The notes beneath the pieces are model-generated. The model was not told the origin of the DNA and made no database searches. It worked only from the letters and a program-made list of their open reading frames with translations. Both the position numbers and the translations under genes were made by a program. From an uncultured Flavobacteriaceae bacterium (GTDB taxonomy: Bacteria > Bacteroidota > Bacteroidia > Flavobacteriales > Flavobacteriaceae): a DNA stretch of 64,000 bases. The stretch spans positions 87,357 through 151,356 of the forward strand of contig CANLXN010000012.1 in NCBI GenBank assembly GCA_947495135.1, written 5' to 3'. Positions 18,805-27,557 of this stretch are shown here, in pieces (the first letter of the stretch is position 1; each line of letters opens with the position of its first letter).

Positions 18805-19413
18805 ATGTTCACGGAAACTGCGAATAAAATTTTTCAGGAAGTAATAGACACCTATCATATCATCGATGATCCGTATCAGTCGTTTACCAATGTTTACAAT
18901 AAAGAGAGCCATTTACTGGAGCATTTATTGTACAGAAAATGTTGGATAGATACTGTACAGTGGCATTACGAAGATATTATACGAGACCCTAATATTGATC
19001 CGGTGGCTGCATTGGTCTTGAAACGAAAAATTGATGCCTCTAACCAAGATAGAACCGACATGGTGGAGTACATCGACAGCTATTTCTTAGAAAAGTACAA
19101 AGACGTAACTGTTCAGGAAAATGCGAGGATTAATACCGAAAGCCCCGCTTGGGGAGTAGACCGTCTTTCGATTTTAGCGTTGAAAGTCTACCACATGAAC
19201 GAGGAGGCGACTCGAGAAGACGCAGACGATGCTCACAGAGCTGCTTGTGAAAAGAAATTAAACATATTACTAGAACAACGTGTAGACTTAAGCACGGCTA
19301 TTCAACAGTTATTAGACGACATCTCTAGTGGTGCGAAGTATATGAAGGTATACAAACAGATGAAAATGTACAATGATGACGAATTAAATCCTGTTTTGAG
19401 AAATCAGAAATAG
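18805..19413 (+). CDS. DUF4254 family protein
   Basis: The 202-residue soluble protein begins MFTETANKIFQEVIDTYH and contains HLLYRKCWIDTVQWHYED, AALVLKRKIDASNQDRTDMV, SPAWGVDRLSILALKVYHM and a Glu/Asp-rich helical C-terminus. I recognise this as DUF4254, a Bacteroidota family nearly always next to a GT9 heptosyltransferase-like gene, as here (35 bases apart). The paired His/Trp/Tyr helix and repeated charged residues suggest an all-alpha fold. Its role is unknown; a part in LPS core synthesis is an inference from the neighbour. An in-frame TTG at 18754 was rejected because it overlaps the promoter box. Confidence 0.85.
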   Translation: MFTETANKIFQEVIDTYHIIDDPYQSFTNVYNKESHLLEHLLYRKCWIDTVQWHYEDIIRDPNIDPVAALVLKRKIDASNQDRTDMVEYIDSYFLEKYKDVTVQENARINTESPAWGVDRLSILALKVYHMNEEATREDADDAHRAACEKKLNILLEQRVDLSTAIQQLLDDISSGAKYMKVYKQMKMYNDDELNPVLRNQK

Positions 19414-19448
19414 GCTTGGACCCGATTTCTCGGGATGCCCTATCAAAA

Positions 19449-20486
19449 ATGCCTAAACAAAGACATATTCTAATTATACGCCTCTCAGCTATGGGAGATG
19501 TGGCTATGACGGTCCCTGTAATTAGGGTGTTGGCACAATCGTATCCCGAACTAAAAATTACAGTTCTCTCTAGAGATCAATTTAAACCTTTGTTTTCCGA
19601 TCTTCCTAATCTACAGTTCATTCAGGCAGAGGTAGATGGTCGCCATAAAGGGTTTTTCGGGCTTTGGAAACTAGCAGGTGAGTTAAAAAAAATAGGGATC
19701 ACGGATTTGGCAGATCTTCACAATGTGATTAGGTCTAAACTACTGTGTTTTTTCCTGTCTTTTAAAGGAGTGAAAATTTCAGTATTAGATAAGGGAAGAG
19801 CAGAAAAAAAAGAGCTCATTCAAGCAAATGGATCCGAAATAGCTCCTTTGAAATCCATGCACGAGCGCTATGCAGAGGTTTTTAAGAAATTAGACTGGCC
19901 GCTCGACCTTTCTCAACATATTTTTCCTGAAAGAAAACGCCTCAATCCACGGCTACTAAATCTTATTGGAAAGGAGCCTAGAAAATGTATTGGAATTGCA
20001 CCATTTGCCGCTTACACAAGCAAAATGTATCCGTTGGAACAAACAAAAGAGCTTATTGTCCAACTCAACACCAATAACAAATACAGGGTGCTTTTGTTTG
20101 GAGGAGGAAAAGCGGAAATAGAACAACTCAAGGAACTAGAAATACACATGGAAAATGTAAGCAATGTGGCTGGTGAGCTTACCTTTGGAGAAGAATTAGA
20201 CCTGATCTCTAATTTGGATCTAATGGTCTCTATGGATAGTAGCAACGGGCATTTGGCAGCGATGCTTGGAGTTCCAGTAATCACACTTTGGGGAGTCACC
20301 CACCCATACGCAGGCTTCACCCCTTTTCAACAACCTAATAGAAATCAGTTAATATCCAACAGAGAGCAATATCCACTTATCCCAACTTCTATTTACGGAA
20401 ATAAATTTCCAGAGGGATATGAGAATGTGATGGAGACGATTCCTTCTTCTTTGGTTTTAAGTAAAATTGAAGAGCTGATAGCTTAA
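19449..20486 (+). CDS. glycosyltransferase family 9 (heptosyltransferase-like)
   Basis: The 345-residue GT-B protein begins with HILIIRLSAMGDVAMTVPVI, the GT9 N-terminal signature, and later has ADLHNVIRSK, GIAPFAAYTSKMYPLEQT, YRVLLFGGGKAEIEQL, SMDSSNGHLAAMLGVPVI and TLWGVTHPYAGF. Family members transfer heptose or related sugars to the LPS core at the inner membrane. The ATG at 19449 is preferred over TTG at 19416. It ends one base before the stop of the convergent reductase gene. Confidence 0.9.
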   Translation: MPKQRHILIIRLSAMGDVAMTVPVIRVLAQSYPELKITVLSRDQFKPLFSDLPNLQFIQAEVDGRHKGFFGLWKLAGELKKIGITDLADLHNVIRSKLLCFFLSFKGVKISVLDKGRAEKKELIQANGSEIAPLKSMHERYAEVFKKLDWPLDLSQHIFPERKRLNPRLLNLIGKEPRKCIGIAPFAAYTSKMYPLEQTKELIVQLNTNNKYRVLLFGGGKAEIEQLKELEIHMENVSNVAGELTFGEELDLISNLDLMVSMDSSNGHLAAMLGVPVITLWGVTHPYAGFTPFQQPNRNQLISNREQYPLIPTSIYGNKFPEGYENVMETIPSSLVLSKIEELIA

Positions 20487-21536
20487 CTACACATCATCGT
20501 AATCAATCACCAATTTCGCACTTGTTGGATGTGCTTGACATGTTAGAATTAATCCTTCAGCAATTTCTGAATCGGTTAAAATTTGGTTTTTCGCCATTTC
20601 TGCCTTCCCTTCCTTAATTCGGGCAATGCAGGAGCTGCAAATTCCACCCTGACAAGAATACGGGGCATCCAATCCTTTTTCGAGAACCGCGTCTAAAACA
20701 GAAGACTTTTGATCCATTACAAAGGTTTCGCTGTCATCGTCCAAAATAATGGTGATCTCCGAGCTTCCTTCGTGAACTTCAGTAAGTTCCCCTTCTTCTG
20801 TTGAGCTAAATAGTTCGAAATTGATGTCTTCTTCAGCAATTCCACGACCCTTTAAGGTAGTGGTCACTTCGTTGATCATGGCTTCTGGACCACAGAGGTA
20901 AAAATGATCGAAAGAAATTTCGCCAAACTTATTTTTGAGCAGGTAGTTCACTACGCTTTTGTCAATTCGTCCACGCATGGCATTGAGTTCTTGACTTCGA
21001 CTATAGATGTATTCTATTTTTAATCTTTCGGGGTTAGACGCTTTCAGCAATTCTAATTCAGAATGAAACATGGCCTCTTTTTGCGACTGATTTCCGTAAA
21101 CCAGTACAAATTTGCTATTAGGTTCTGAAACTAAAACACTTTTAATAATAGAAATAACAGGTGTAATTCCGCTTCCTGCAGCAAACCCTCCGTAGGTTTT
21201 GGCGCTTTCATTCTTTGGTTCGAATGCAAACTTTCCTTCAGGCGGCATCACCTCCAAAATATCGCCCACTTTAAGATGGTCGTTGGCATAGACTGAAAAA
21301 GTTCCTCCCCCCACTTTTTTAACACCTACTTGAAGTGTTCCACTTTCTGGACTAGAGCATAGCGAATATGCACGACGCACTTCCTTGCCGCTAATAGTAT
21401 GTTTAATAGTGATATATTGACCAGCGTTAAACTGGAACGTTTCGGTTAGGTGATTGGGTACTTCAAAAGCGATAGAAACAGCGTTCGGGGTTTCTTGTTT
21501 TACTTCTGAAATTTTCAGACTGTGGAAGTCGCTCAT
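20487..21536 (-). CDS. FAD/NAD(P)H and [2Fe-2S] reductase, PaaE-like
   Basis: This 349-residue protein has three domains: an FAD-binding barrel (RRAYSLCSSPESG, about residues 52-64), a NAD(P)-binding domain (GGFAAGSGITPVISIIKS) and a C-terminal plant-type [2Fe-2S] ferredoxin with Cys-x4-Cys-x2-Cys (CQGGICSSC) and a fourth Cys about 30 residues later (LTCQAHP). It passes electrons from NAD(P)H to an oxygenase or desaturase partner. Its closest named relative is PaaE, but no paaABCD genes are present in this window. The start MSDFHSL at 21536 is preferred over an ATG at 21584 that lies before the promoter-like box. Confidence 0.88.
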   Translation of the reverse strand: MSDFHSLKISEVKQETPNAVSIAFEVPNHLTETFQFNAGQYITIKHTISGKEVRRAYSLCSSPESGTLQVGVKKVGGGTFSVYANDHLKVGDILEVMPPEGKFAFEPKNESAKTYGGFAAGSGITPVISIIKSVLVSEPNSKFVLVYGNQSQKEAMFHSELELLKASNPERLKIEYIYSRSQELNAMRGRIDKSVVNYLLKNKFGEISFDHFYLCGPEAMINEVTTTLKGRGIAEEDINFELFSSTEEGELTEVHEGSSEITIILDDDSETFVMDQKSSVLDAVLEKGLDAPYSCQGGICSSCIARIKEGKAEMAKNQILTDSEIAEGLILTCQAHPTSAKLVIDYDDV

Positions 21537-21553
21537 AACAAAAAATTTTTCGG

Positions 21554-21561
21554 CAAAAATA
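21554..21561 (-). promoter_or_regulatory. -7 box for the PaaE-like reductase gene
   Basis: The minus strand reads TATTTTTG here, a TAnnTTTG match, 17 bases before the ATG at 21536. No good -33 element was found. Confidence 0.35.
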
Positions 21562-21633
21562 CAAAGGATAATTTGTACGGGCATTAGAAGTGGTTCTAAA
21601 GCGTGTCAAATTTTCGCTCAAATCCCACCATAT

Positions 21634-24288
21634 ATGAAAAAGAAACGTATTTTTACGCTTCCTTTACTATCTTTAGATACTAAAAACAAAGGAATTAAGT
21701 TACAGTATCATACAAACAAAAGAATTTTGAATAAGCAGATACAAAACATTACCATACTTCTCTTAACTGTTTTACTTCTCACAGCCTGCTCGAGAAAGAA
21801 AAGCACCTTTCTAAGTCGGAACTTTCATGCAGTTACTGCAGAATACAATGCACTCTATAATGGAGACGTTGCTTTGGACGAAGGAAAAAGAGAATTAGCC
21901 ATTTCGTATAGAGATAACTTCTGGGAAATTCTTCCCGTGGAACGCATTGAATTGAAAGAGGAGCTTACCAAACCTGGAGATAAAACCAACCCCAATTTTA
22001 ATAGAGCAGAAGAGAAAGCTGCAAAAGCGATCCAGAAACACTCTATATATATTGATGGAAAGGAAAACAATCCACAGATTGATGAGGCGTATATGATGTT
22101 GGGAAAAGCACGTTATTACGATCAGCGTTTCGTTGCGTCTCAAGACGCTTTTAATTTTATTTTGAATAGATACTCCACCAGTAATAGTATCAACGAAGCA
22201 CGAATGTGGAAGGCTAAGACCAACATTAGATTGGGGAACGAAGAGGGTGCTTTGGAGGAACTGGCTAAATTATTGGATGATGAAGGTCTAAGTGATGAGG
22301 ATAATGCAGATGCTTCCGCAATTATGGCGCAGGCTTATATCAACTTAGATTCTGTAGAAGCCGCATTACCACTTATTAAATTGGCTTCCGCTTATGTGAA
22401 GGACAATGAATTGAAGGGGCGTTATTCTTACATTAAAGGACAGATCTATAATAGGCTGGAACAAAAAGATAGCGCGAATATGGCTTTTCAGGAAGTGATT
22501 GACCTTAACCGAAAGGCCCCTAGGGTTTATATGATCAATGCCTACATTGCCCAAGCGCGCAACTTTGATTACGAGAAGCAGGATAAAATTGCTTTTTTAG
22601 AGTTGCTCGTAGAGTTAGAAGAAAATAGGGAAAACAGACCGTTTTTGGACCTTATTTATAATGCGAAGGGTGATTATTATCGAAATACTGCTAATATCGA
22701 CACCGCTGTGATCGAATACAACAAGTCCATTCGAGCCTTTAACGACAATCGAATTCTTCAATCTGTCAATTACTCTACTCTCGCGGAGATCAATTTTGAC
22801 AATGCCGAGTATAAAACGGCTGGAGCTTATTACGATAGTACACTCGTTTTTCTTGAAGAAAAGACACGTCCATGGAGACGCGTAAAGAAAAAGCGTGAAA
22901 ATTTGGATGACGTGATCAAATATGAGGACATCGCGGCCACCAACGATTCCATTTTGCGAATTGTAGCCATGTCTGAAGCAGAGCAAATACAATTTTTTAC
23001 AGACTACACTACCAAACTGAAAGCAAAAGCATTGGCAGATTCTATTGCAAGTGTGGAAGCGCAGGAAAGAATACAAAACCAAGAATTTTACACCAAAGAA
23101 AAGGGTGATAATCCTGGAGGAGGAACTTTTTACTTCTACAATAGCACTACGGTTGCCTATGGAAAATCTGAGTTTCGTAAAATTTGGGGAAATAGAAAAC
23201 TCGAGGATAACTGGAGAGTATCTTCTAAGAAAAATACCCTAAACGACAATGAAGTTGGAGATGCTACCGAAGCGATTGTGATTGCCGAAAGCGAATTGTT
23301 TAAGCCAGAGACCTACCTCTCAAAAATCCCGAAAGAACCAGCCTTAATTGACAGCATCACAGGAGATAGAGATTTTGCTTATTATCAGCTGGGTCTTATT
23401 TACAAAGAGAAATTCCGCGAGTATGGCTTGGCGACTAACCGACTAGAGAAGTTGTTAACTTTTGGCCCAGAGGAGCGCTTAGTGCTTCCGGCGAAGTATA
23501 ATTTGTACAAAATATACGAGCAGTTACCAGACCTAGCCAAAGCCGAAAAATGGAAAAATGATATTCTAAACAATCATCCAGATTCGCGTTATGCCGAAAT
23601 TTTAAGAAACCCAAATTCTCAGCTCACTACAGATGAGTCTAGCCCCGAGTTTAAGTACAAGGCGCTTTACGAAGAATTTGAGAAGTCCAGATACCAATAC
23701 GTCATTGAAACGGTCGAGGATTATATTACCATTTACACTGGGAATGAAATTGTCCCCAAGCTGGAAATGCTAAAAGCAACTGCGCTCGCCCGACAGGATG
23801 GGTATGAGGCTTATAAAAAGCAATTGAACTTTGTAGCATTAAATTATCCGCAGTCTGAGGAAGGAAAACAAGCACAGCAAATATATGCCACTGTATTACC
23901 TAGATTGGCGTTCGATAAATTTGAACCAGAAGAAGAGGCAAAAGCATGGAAAGTGGTTTATAAATTTGGTGCTGCAGATACTGCCGGTGCAACTGCGCTG
24001 TTAGAGACTTTAAATAAAGCGATCACAGATTATAATTATTCTACTATGTCGGCTTCTATGGATTATTACGACCCGTCTACTCGGTTAGTGATTATTCATG
24101 GACTAAATACACAACTTGGAGGAAAAGGTTTCGCGGAAGTACTTCGTGAAAAGAAAGAGTACAAGGTAAGCCATCCTTATTTTGAAATTTCAAGAGCCAA
24201 TTACAAGATTGTTCAGATTCACAAAAATCTAGACGATTATTTAAATAGAGGAGCATCCATAGAAGAAAACGATAATCCCCAAAAATAA
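21634..24288 (+). CDS. sprE: type IX secretion/gliding motility TPR lipoprotein SprE (PorW)
   Basis: SprE/PorW is a periplasm-facing lipoprotein needed for T9SS function and gliding. The protein (884 residues from ATG 21634) has a hydrophobic stretch ending LLLTVLLLTAC, a lipobox with Cys at about residue 52, then LSRNFHAVTAEYNALYNGD and RDNFWEILPVERI, hallmarks of this family. Most of the chain is TPR-like helical repeats, for example YMMLGKARYYDQRFVASQDA. The 30 residues before the signal are basic and unusual; TTG at 21727 would give a compact lipoprotein signal and may be the true start. Bactofilin follows after seven bases. Confidence 0.88.
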   Translation: MKKKRIFTLPLLSLDTKNKGIKLQYHTNKRILNKQIQNITILLLTVLLLTACSRKKSTFLSRNFHAVTAEYNALYNGDVALDEGKRELAISYRDNFWEILPVERIELKEELTKPGDKTNPNFNRAEEKAAKAIQKHSIYIDGKENNPQIDEAYMMLGKARYYDQRFVASQDAFNFILNRYSTSNSINEARMWKAKTNIRLGNEEGALEELAKLLDDEGLSDEDNADASAIMAQAYINLDSVEAALPLIKLASAYVKDNELKGRYSYIKGQIYNRLEQKDSANMAFQEVIDLNRKAPRVYMINAYIAQARNFDYEKQDKIAFLELLVELEENRENRPFLDLIYNAKGDYYRNTANIDTAVIEYNKSIRAFNDNRILQSVNYSTLAEINFDNAEYKTAGAYYDSTLVFLEEKTRPWRRVKKKRENLDDVIKYEDIAATNDSILRIVAMSEAEQIQFFTDYTTKLKAKALADSIASVEAQERIQNQEFYTKEKGDNPGGGTFYFYNSTTVAYGKSEFRKIWGNRKLEDNWRVSSKKNTLNDNEVGDATEAIVIAESELFKPETYLSKIPKEPALIDSITGDRDFAYYQLGLIYKEKFREYGLATNRLEKLLTFGPEERLVLPAKYNLYKIYEQLPDLAKAEKWKNDILNNHPDSRYAEILRNPNSQLTTDESSPEFKYKALYEEFEKSRYQYVIETVEDYITIYTGNEIVPKLEMLKATALARQDGYEAYKKQLNFVALNYPQSEEGKQAQQIYATVLPRLAFDKFEPEEEAKAWKVVYKFGAADTAGATALLETLNKAITDYNYSTMSASMDYYDPSTRLVIIHGLNTQLGGKGFAEVLREKKEYKVSHPYFEISRANYKIVQIHKNLDDYLNRGASIEENDNPQK

Positions 24289-24295
24289 TTAACCC

Positions 24296-24754
24296 ATGTT
24301 TTCAGAAAAGAAAGACAAAAAAGAGAAAAGTAGTATGGAACCATCAGCAAGCCAAAACAGAATCAATGAAGGAACAAGTCTTAAAGGAGATGTTGTCTCT
24401 GATGGATTTTTCAGAATTGACGGAAAAGTAGAAGGAACAGTTAGTAAACCTTCTAAAGTAGTTATAGGAAAATCCGGAATAATTATAGGTAAACTTACTT
24501 GTGATAACGCCGATATAGAAGGAAAATTTGAAGGTATTTTGGACGTGACTGGAACGTTAACCTTAAAATCGACCGCCCATATAGAAGGAGAAGTAGTAGT
24601 TGGTAAGTTGGCCGTTGAGCCTGGAGCTACCTTTAATGCTTCTTGTATCATGCATGGTTCCAAGCCAAAAGGTTCTACTGGATTAGATAGCAAGGGCAAT
24701 CCATACGATCGTCAACAACGCGCAAAAAAGTCTGCAACCGAGCAGGCAGAGTAA
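24296..24754 (+). CDS. bactofilin (polymer-forming cytoskeletal protein)
   Basis: The 152-residue product has a short charged N-terminus (about residues 1-25), a right-handed beta-helix core with repeated short strands (EGTSLKGDVVSDGFFRIDG, GKSGIIIGKL, ADIEGKFEGILDVTG, TAHIEGEVVVGKL) and a disordered basic tail. This is the DUF583/bactofilin layout. Bactofilins form filaments that scaffold cell-wall or polarity machinery. It sits seven bases after sprE and seven before the AtpI-like gene. A 136-codon reverse-strand frame over it is a shadow. Confidence 0.92.
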   Translation: MFSEKKDKKEKSSMEPSASQNRINEGTSLKGDVVSDGFFRIDGKVEGTVSKPSKVVIGKSGIIIGKLTCDNADIEGKFEGILDVTGTLTLKSTAHIEGEVVVGKLAVEPGATFNASCIMHGSKPKGSTGLDSKGNPYDRQQRAKKSATEQAE

Positions 24755-24761
24755 CAAAGGA

Positions 24762-24986
24762 ATGGGAAATAGAGGCAATAGCGGACTCAAACGCTGGGCA
24801 GCCTTAAGCGCTATCGCCATTGAAATGGGAGTAATAATATATGCTTTTGTTCAATTAGGGAAGTGGTTGGATAGCACTTATAATGATAGTGGGAAAATGT
24901 ACATTATCATTTGCACACTAGCTGGGGTAGCCATTTCACTATTTCTTGTACTAAAACAAACCAACAGGCTCAATTCGGATGAATAA
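24762..24986 (+). CDS. AtpI/AtpZ-like ATP synthase accessory protein
   Basis: The 74-residue protein has two membrane helices (about residues 13-33 and 45-65) joined by a short GKWLDSTYND loop, the layout of the F0F1 ATPase gene-1 family. LGKWLDSTYN with a following KMYIIICTLAGVAISLFLV is typical. Family members assist c-ring assembly or Mg2+ supply. Position at the head of the atp genes supports the call. It overlaps the next gene by eight bases. Confidence 0.8.
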   Translation: MGNRGNSGLKRWAALSAIAIEMGVIIYAFVQLGKWLDSTYNDSGKMYIIICTLAGVAISLFLVLKQTNRLNSDE

Positions 24987-25365
24987 AAATATAAAGTTCT
25001 TAGCTACCTTAATGGGTACCTTAGCGATTGTATTTGGTATTCATTTACTTGCACTGGACGCCCAGGACAAACCACTCTTTTCGCATAAAATTATCTTGGC
25101 TTATGTGGTTAATTTTGTGTTAGCGGCAATTATCTTATTTCTAGTACAACGTAATATGAAAGAGAATTCCGCGCAAGCAGGCTTCATTTTTTTTGCAGGA
25201 AGTTTATTAAAATTCATGGTCTTTTTTCTTGTTTTTCACCCTTCTTACAAAGAGAATGGTAGTATGGAAACTATTGAGTTTATAACGTTTTTCGTGCCTT
25301 ACGCGGTCTGTTTAATACTTGAGGTGTACTATCTTTCCAAACAGCTTAATAATCAGTCTCCTTAG
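24979..25365 (+). CDS. four-helix membrane protein in the atp operon, probably DUF6168
   Basis: The 128-residue protein has four membrane segments, at about residues 7-25, 36-56, 67-84 and 98-118, and no obvious catalytic motif. It overlaps the AtpI-like gene by eight bases and precedes atpB. In flavobacteria a protein of this kind (DUF6168) occupies the position of a classical AtpI, so a role in ATP synthase assembly is plausible but inferred. Charged residues cluster at the cytoplasmic turn RNMKENSAQ. Confidence 0.6.
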   Translation: MNKNIKFLATLMGTLAIVFGIHLLALDAQDKPLFSHKIILAYVVNFVLAAIILFLVQRNMKENSAQAGFIFFAGSLLKFMVFFLVFHPSYKENGSMETIEFITFFVPYAVCLILEVYYLSKQLNNQSP

Positions 25366-25437
25366 ACTATTTTTAACAGGTAGATTTCAGAATAAAAAAA
25401 ACAATGTAAATTCTTTTTTCTTTCTAAGTAATAACAG

Positions 25438-25445
25438 TATTTTTG
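25438..25445 (+). promoter_or_regulatory. -7 box before atpB
   Basis: TATTTTTG fits TAnnTTTG and lies 35 bases before the atpB ATG, inside the 115-base spacer after DUF6168. No clear -33 TTG is present. It could give the structural atp genes extra transcription independent of sprE. Confidence 0.35.
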
Positions 25446-25480
25446 CACCGATTTTTAAGGACACCATTTACTTGTTCGGT

Positions 25481-26617
25481 ATGCAAAAACAGACACTCGT
25501 TAAAATACTTTTTATTCTAACCATCGCTTTTGGTACATTTTCTTGTACAGATAAAATGGATAATAGCGAAGAGGCGAAAGCTGAAAGAAAGAAAGAAGTA
25601 AGTGAATATGTAAAACATCACAACTTAGATACACACGACTTTACGTTGTATTCTTATAAAGGTGAGGATGGAAAAGATCACAGCATTGGATTTCCCCTTC
25701 CTGTTATTCTATGGTCTGATGGATTACACGTATTCTCTTCTGGGAAATTTCATCACGGAGAAGAGGTGGTTGAATCCAATGGAAAATACTTTGCTTTAGA
25801 TACGCACAGTTATAAAATATTTGAAACCGACCAAACCGGTAAAATCTCTTATGATGAGGATCACCACGCCACTAATGTTAAACCTTTAGACTTCTCAATA
25901 ACTAAAAGTGTTTTCATGATTATAGTAGTGGGCTTAATCATGTTTTTCTTGTTCAGAGGACTCGCAAAGAGTTATGTGAAGAATGGAAGTATAGCTTCTG
26001 GTCCTGGACGTTTCTTCGAGCCAATCGTATTGTACATTAGAGACGATATTGCCATTCCTAATATTGGAGTGGAGAAACATAAAAGATATATGCCATTTTT
26101 ATTGACAGTATTCTTTTTTGTGTGGTTCTTAAACCTTTTTGGATTAACTCCTCTTGGAATTAATGTAACTGGGAACATTGCTATTACAACTGCGTTGGCA
26201 ATAATGACGTTCTTACTAACTAATTTTACTGGTACAAAAGATTACTGGAAGCACATTTTTGATCCATTAGGAGACAGTATGCCATGGATTGCAAAAATAC
26301 CTTTATATATAATTCTTATTCCAATTGAAGTACTTGGAATATTCATTAAGCCTTTTTCATTATTAATTCGTTTGTATGCGAACATGCAGGCTGGACACAT
26401 TGTACTGGGAAGTTTATTAGGATTGATTTACGTTTTCAACAGTTGGTTAGGTGGAACCTTATCATTTGGATTATCGTTTGCTATTTCTCTTATTGAATTA
26501 CTAGTGGCGGCGTTACAGGCTTATATATTTACCATGTTGTCGGCACTGTACTTTGGATTTGCAAGTGAATCGCACGACCATGCTGAAGAGCACGAAGGAG
26601 AGATACAACACTTATAG
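25481..26617 (+). CDS. atpB: ATP synthase F0 subunit a
   Basis: Subunit a forms the proton channel next to the c-ring. The 378-residue protein is longer than most because of an N-terminal region of about 140 residues: a hydrophobic signal (LVKILFILTIAFGTFSC) and a hydrophilic His-rich segment before the first of about six channel helices. The essential Arg is in PFSLLIRLYANMQAGH, and the last helix contains LIELLVAALQAYIFTML. N-terminal extensions of this sort are known in Bacteroidota. I chose ATG 25481; the frame is open upstream only through the DUF6168 gene. Confidence 0.95.
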   Translation: MQKQTLVKILFILTIAFGTFSCTDKMDNSEEAKAERKKEVSEYVKHHNLDTHDFTLYSYKGEDGKDHSIGFPLPVILWSDGLHVFSSGKFHHGEEVVESNGKYFALDTHSYKIFETDQTGKISYDEDHHATNVKPLDFSITKSVFMIIVVGLIMFFLFRGLAKSYVKNGSIASGPGRFFEPIVLYIRDDIAIPNIGVEKHKRYMPFLLTVFFFVWFLNLFGLTPLGINVTGNIAITTALAIMTFLLTNFTGTKDYWKHIFDPLGDSMPWIAKIPLYIILIPIEVLGIFIKPFSLLIRLYANMQAGHIVLGSLLGLIYVFNSWLGGTLSFGLSFAISLIELLVAALQAYIFTMLSALYFGFASESHDHAEEHEGEIQHL

Positions 26618-26717
26618 AAAGAAATTAGGGTGTCCTTTGACTTCGTTTTGGGCATTATCGAAAAATGGAATAGTAACTAATTGTTACTTAAACGAAGTAT
26701 TAAAATTGAATGTTTAA

Positions 26718-26927
<210 letters not shown>

Positions 26928-26940
26928 TCAGAAAAAAAAG

Positions 26941-26975
26941 ATACACCGCCGTGACGGTTGGTTACGGAGGTGTAT
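26941..26975 (+). repeat. inverted repeat after atpE (stem about 15 bp with mismatches)
   Basis: The arms ATACACCGCCGTGAC and GTTACGGAGGTGTAT pair with two mismatches around a five-base loop, followed by ATTTTAT. It begins 13 bases after the atpE stop. It could stabilise the 3' end of an atpE message or act as a partial terminator, helping supply the many c subunits per complex; this is inference. Confidence 0.7.
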
Positions 26976-26981
26976 TTTATG

Positions 26982-26999
26982 CTGAAATAGATATTTCAG
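26982..26999 (+). repeat. short perfect inverted repeat in the atpE-atpF spacer
   Basis: CTGAAATA and TATTTCAG are exact reverse complements separated by two bases, six bases after the larger hairpin. It could be a protein-binding site or extend the structured region. Confidence 0.5.
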
Positions 27000-27015
27000 T
27001 AAAGATTAAACGTAC

Positions 27016-27059
27016 AAGTATAATTAAATAGTTATCCGCCACGGCGGACTGCGAATATG
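27016..27059 (+). repeat. leader repeat copy 1, upstream of atpF
   Basis: The sequence runs AAGTATAATTAAATAG, TTATCCG and then a perfect inverted repeat TCCGCC-AC-GGCGGA (27035-27048) and CTGCGAATATG, the last three bases being the atpF start. The first 23 bases match copy 2 before atpH (27556-27608) at all but three positions. Confidence 0.7.
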
Positions 27060-27557
27060 GAAAAATTATTAGGAGAATTTTCGATCGGACTCTTTTTCTG
27101 GCAATCAATATTGTTTATTGCATTACTTCTGTTATTAAGAAAGTATGCTTGGAAACCTATTTTAAATGCAGTTTCTGAGCGTGAGGAAGGAATCAAAAAT
27201 GCATTAGCATCAGCAGAGAGTGCAAAGAGAGAAATGGAGAACTTGCAAGCTGATAACGAGAAGTTGTTGAAAGAAGCAAGAGCAGAAAGAGATGCGATGA
27301 TGAAAGACGCTCGCGAATTGAAAGCCAAAATGGTGGCCGACGCAAGAGATGAGGCTAAGGTTGAAGCAGACAAAATGATTACCAATGCACAGGCAGCTAT
27401 TGAAAGTGAAAAGAAAGCAGCTATTGCAGATATCAAAAATCAAGTAGCTTCTTTATCTCTCGAAATTGCTGAGAAAGTAGTAAAAGAAGAATTATCTAAC
27501 ACAGACAAACAATTGAAATTGGTTGAGACGATGTTAGGTGATGCAAAACTAAACTAA
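27057..27557 (+). CDS. atpF: ATP synthase F0 subunit b
   Basis: Subunit b is the peripheral stalk. The 166-residue protein has one N-terminal membrane helix (about residues 9-27, GLFFWQSILFIALLLLL) followed by RKYAWKPIL and a long charged coiled coil rich in Ala, Glu and Lys to the C-terminus. Length and layout are standard for a single b gene with no b' present. The ATG is directly preceded by the palindromic leader described separately. A reverse-strand frame of 134 codons covering this gene is a shadow of the coiled-coil codon bias. Confidence 0.95.
   Translation: MEKLLGEFSIGLFFWQSILFIALLLLLRKYAWKPILNAVSEREEGIKNALASAESAKREMENLQADNEKLLKEARAERDAMMKDARELKAKMVADARDEAKVEADKMITNAQAAIESEKKAAIADIKNQVASLSLEIAEKVVKEELSNTDKQLKLVETMLGDAKLN

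Noticed and set aside
22615..23082. A 155-codon reverse frame inside sprE
   Set aside because: Fully antisense to a well supported gene, no promoter box and no domain.
24289..24699. A 136-codon reverse-strand frame over the bactofilin gene
   Set aside because: The plus-strand bactofilin has clear beta-helix repeats and operon spacing; the reverse frame has no recognisable domain and is a codon-usage shadow.
27032..27436. A 134-codon reverse frame over atpF
   Set aside because: The Ala/Ser/Leu-rich sequence comes from the coiled-coil codons of atpF read backwards.
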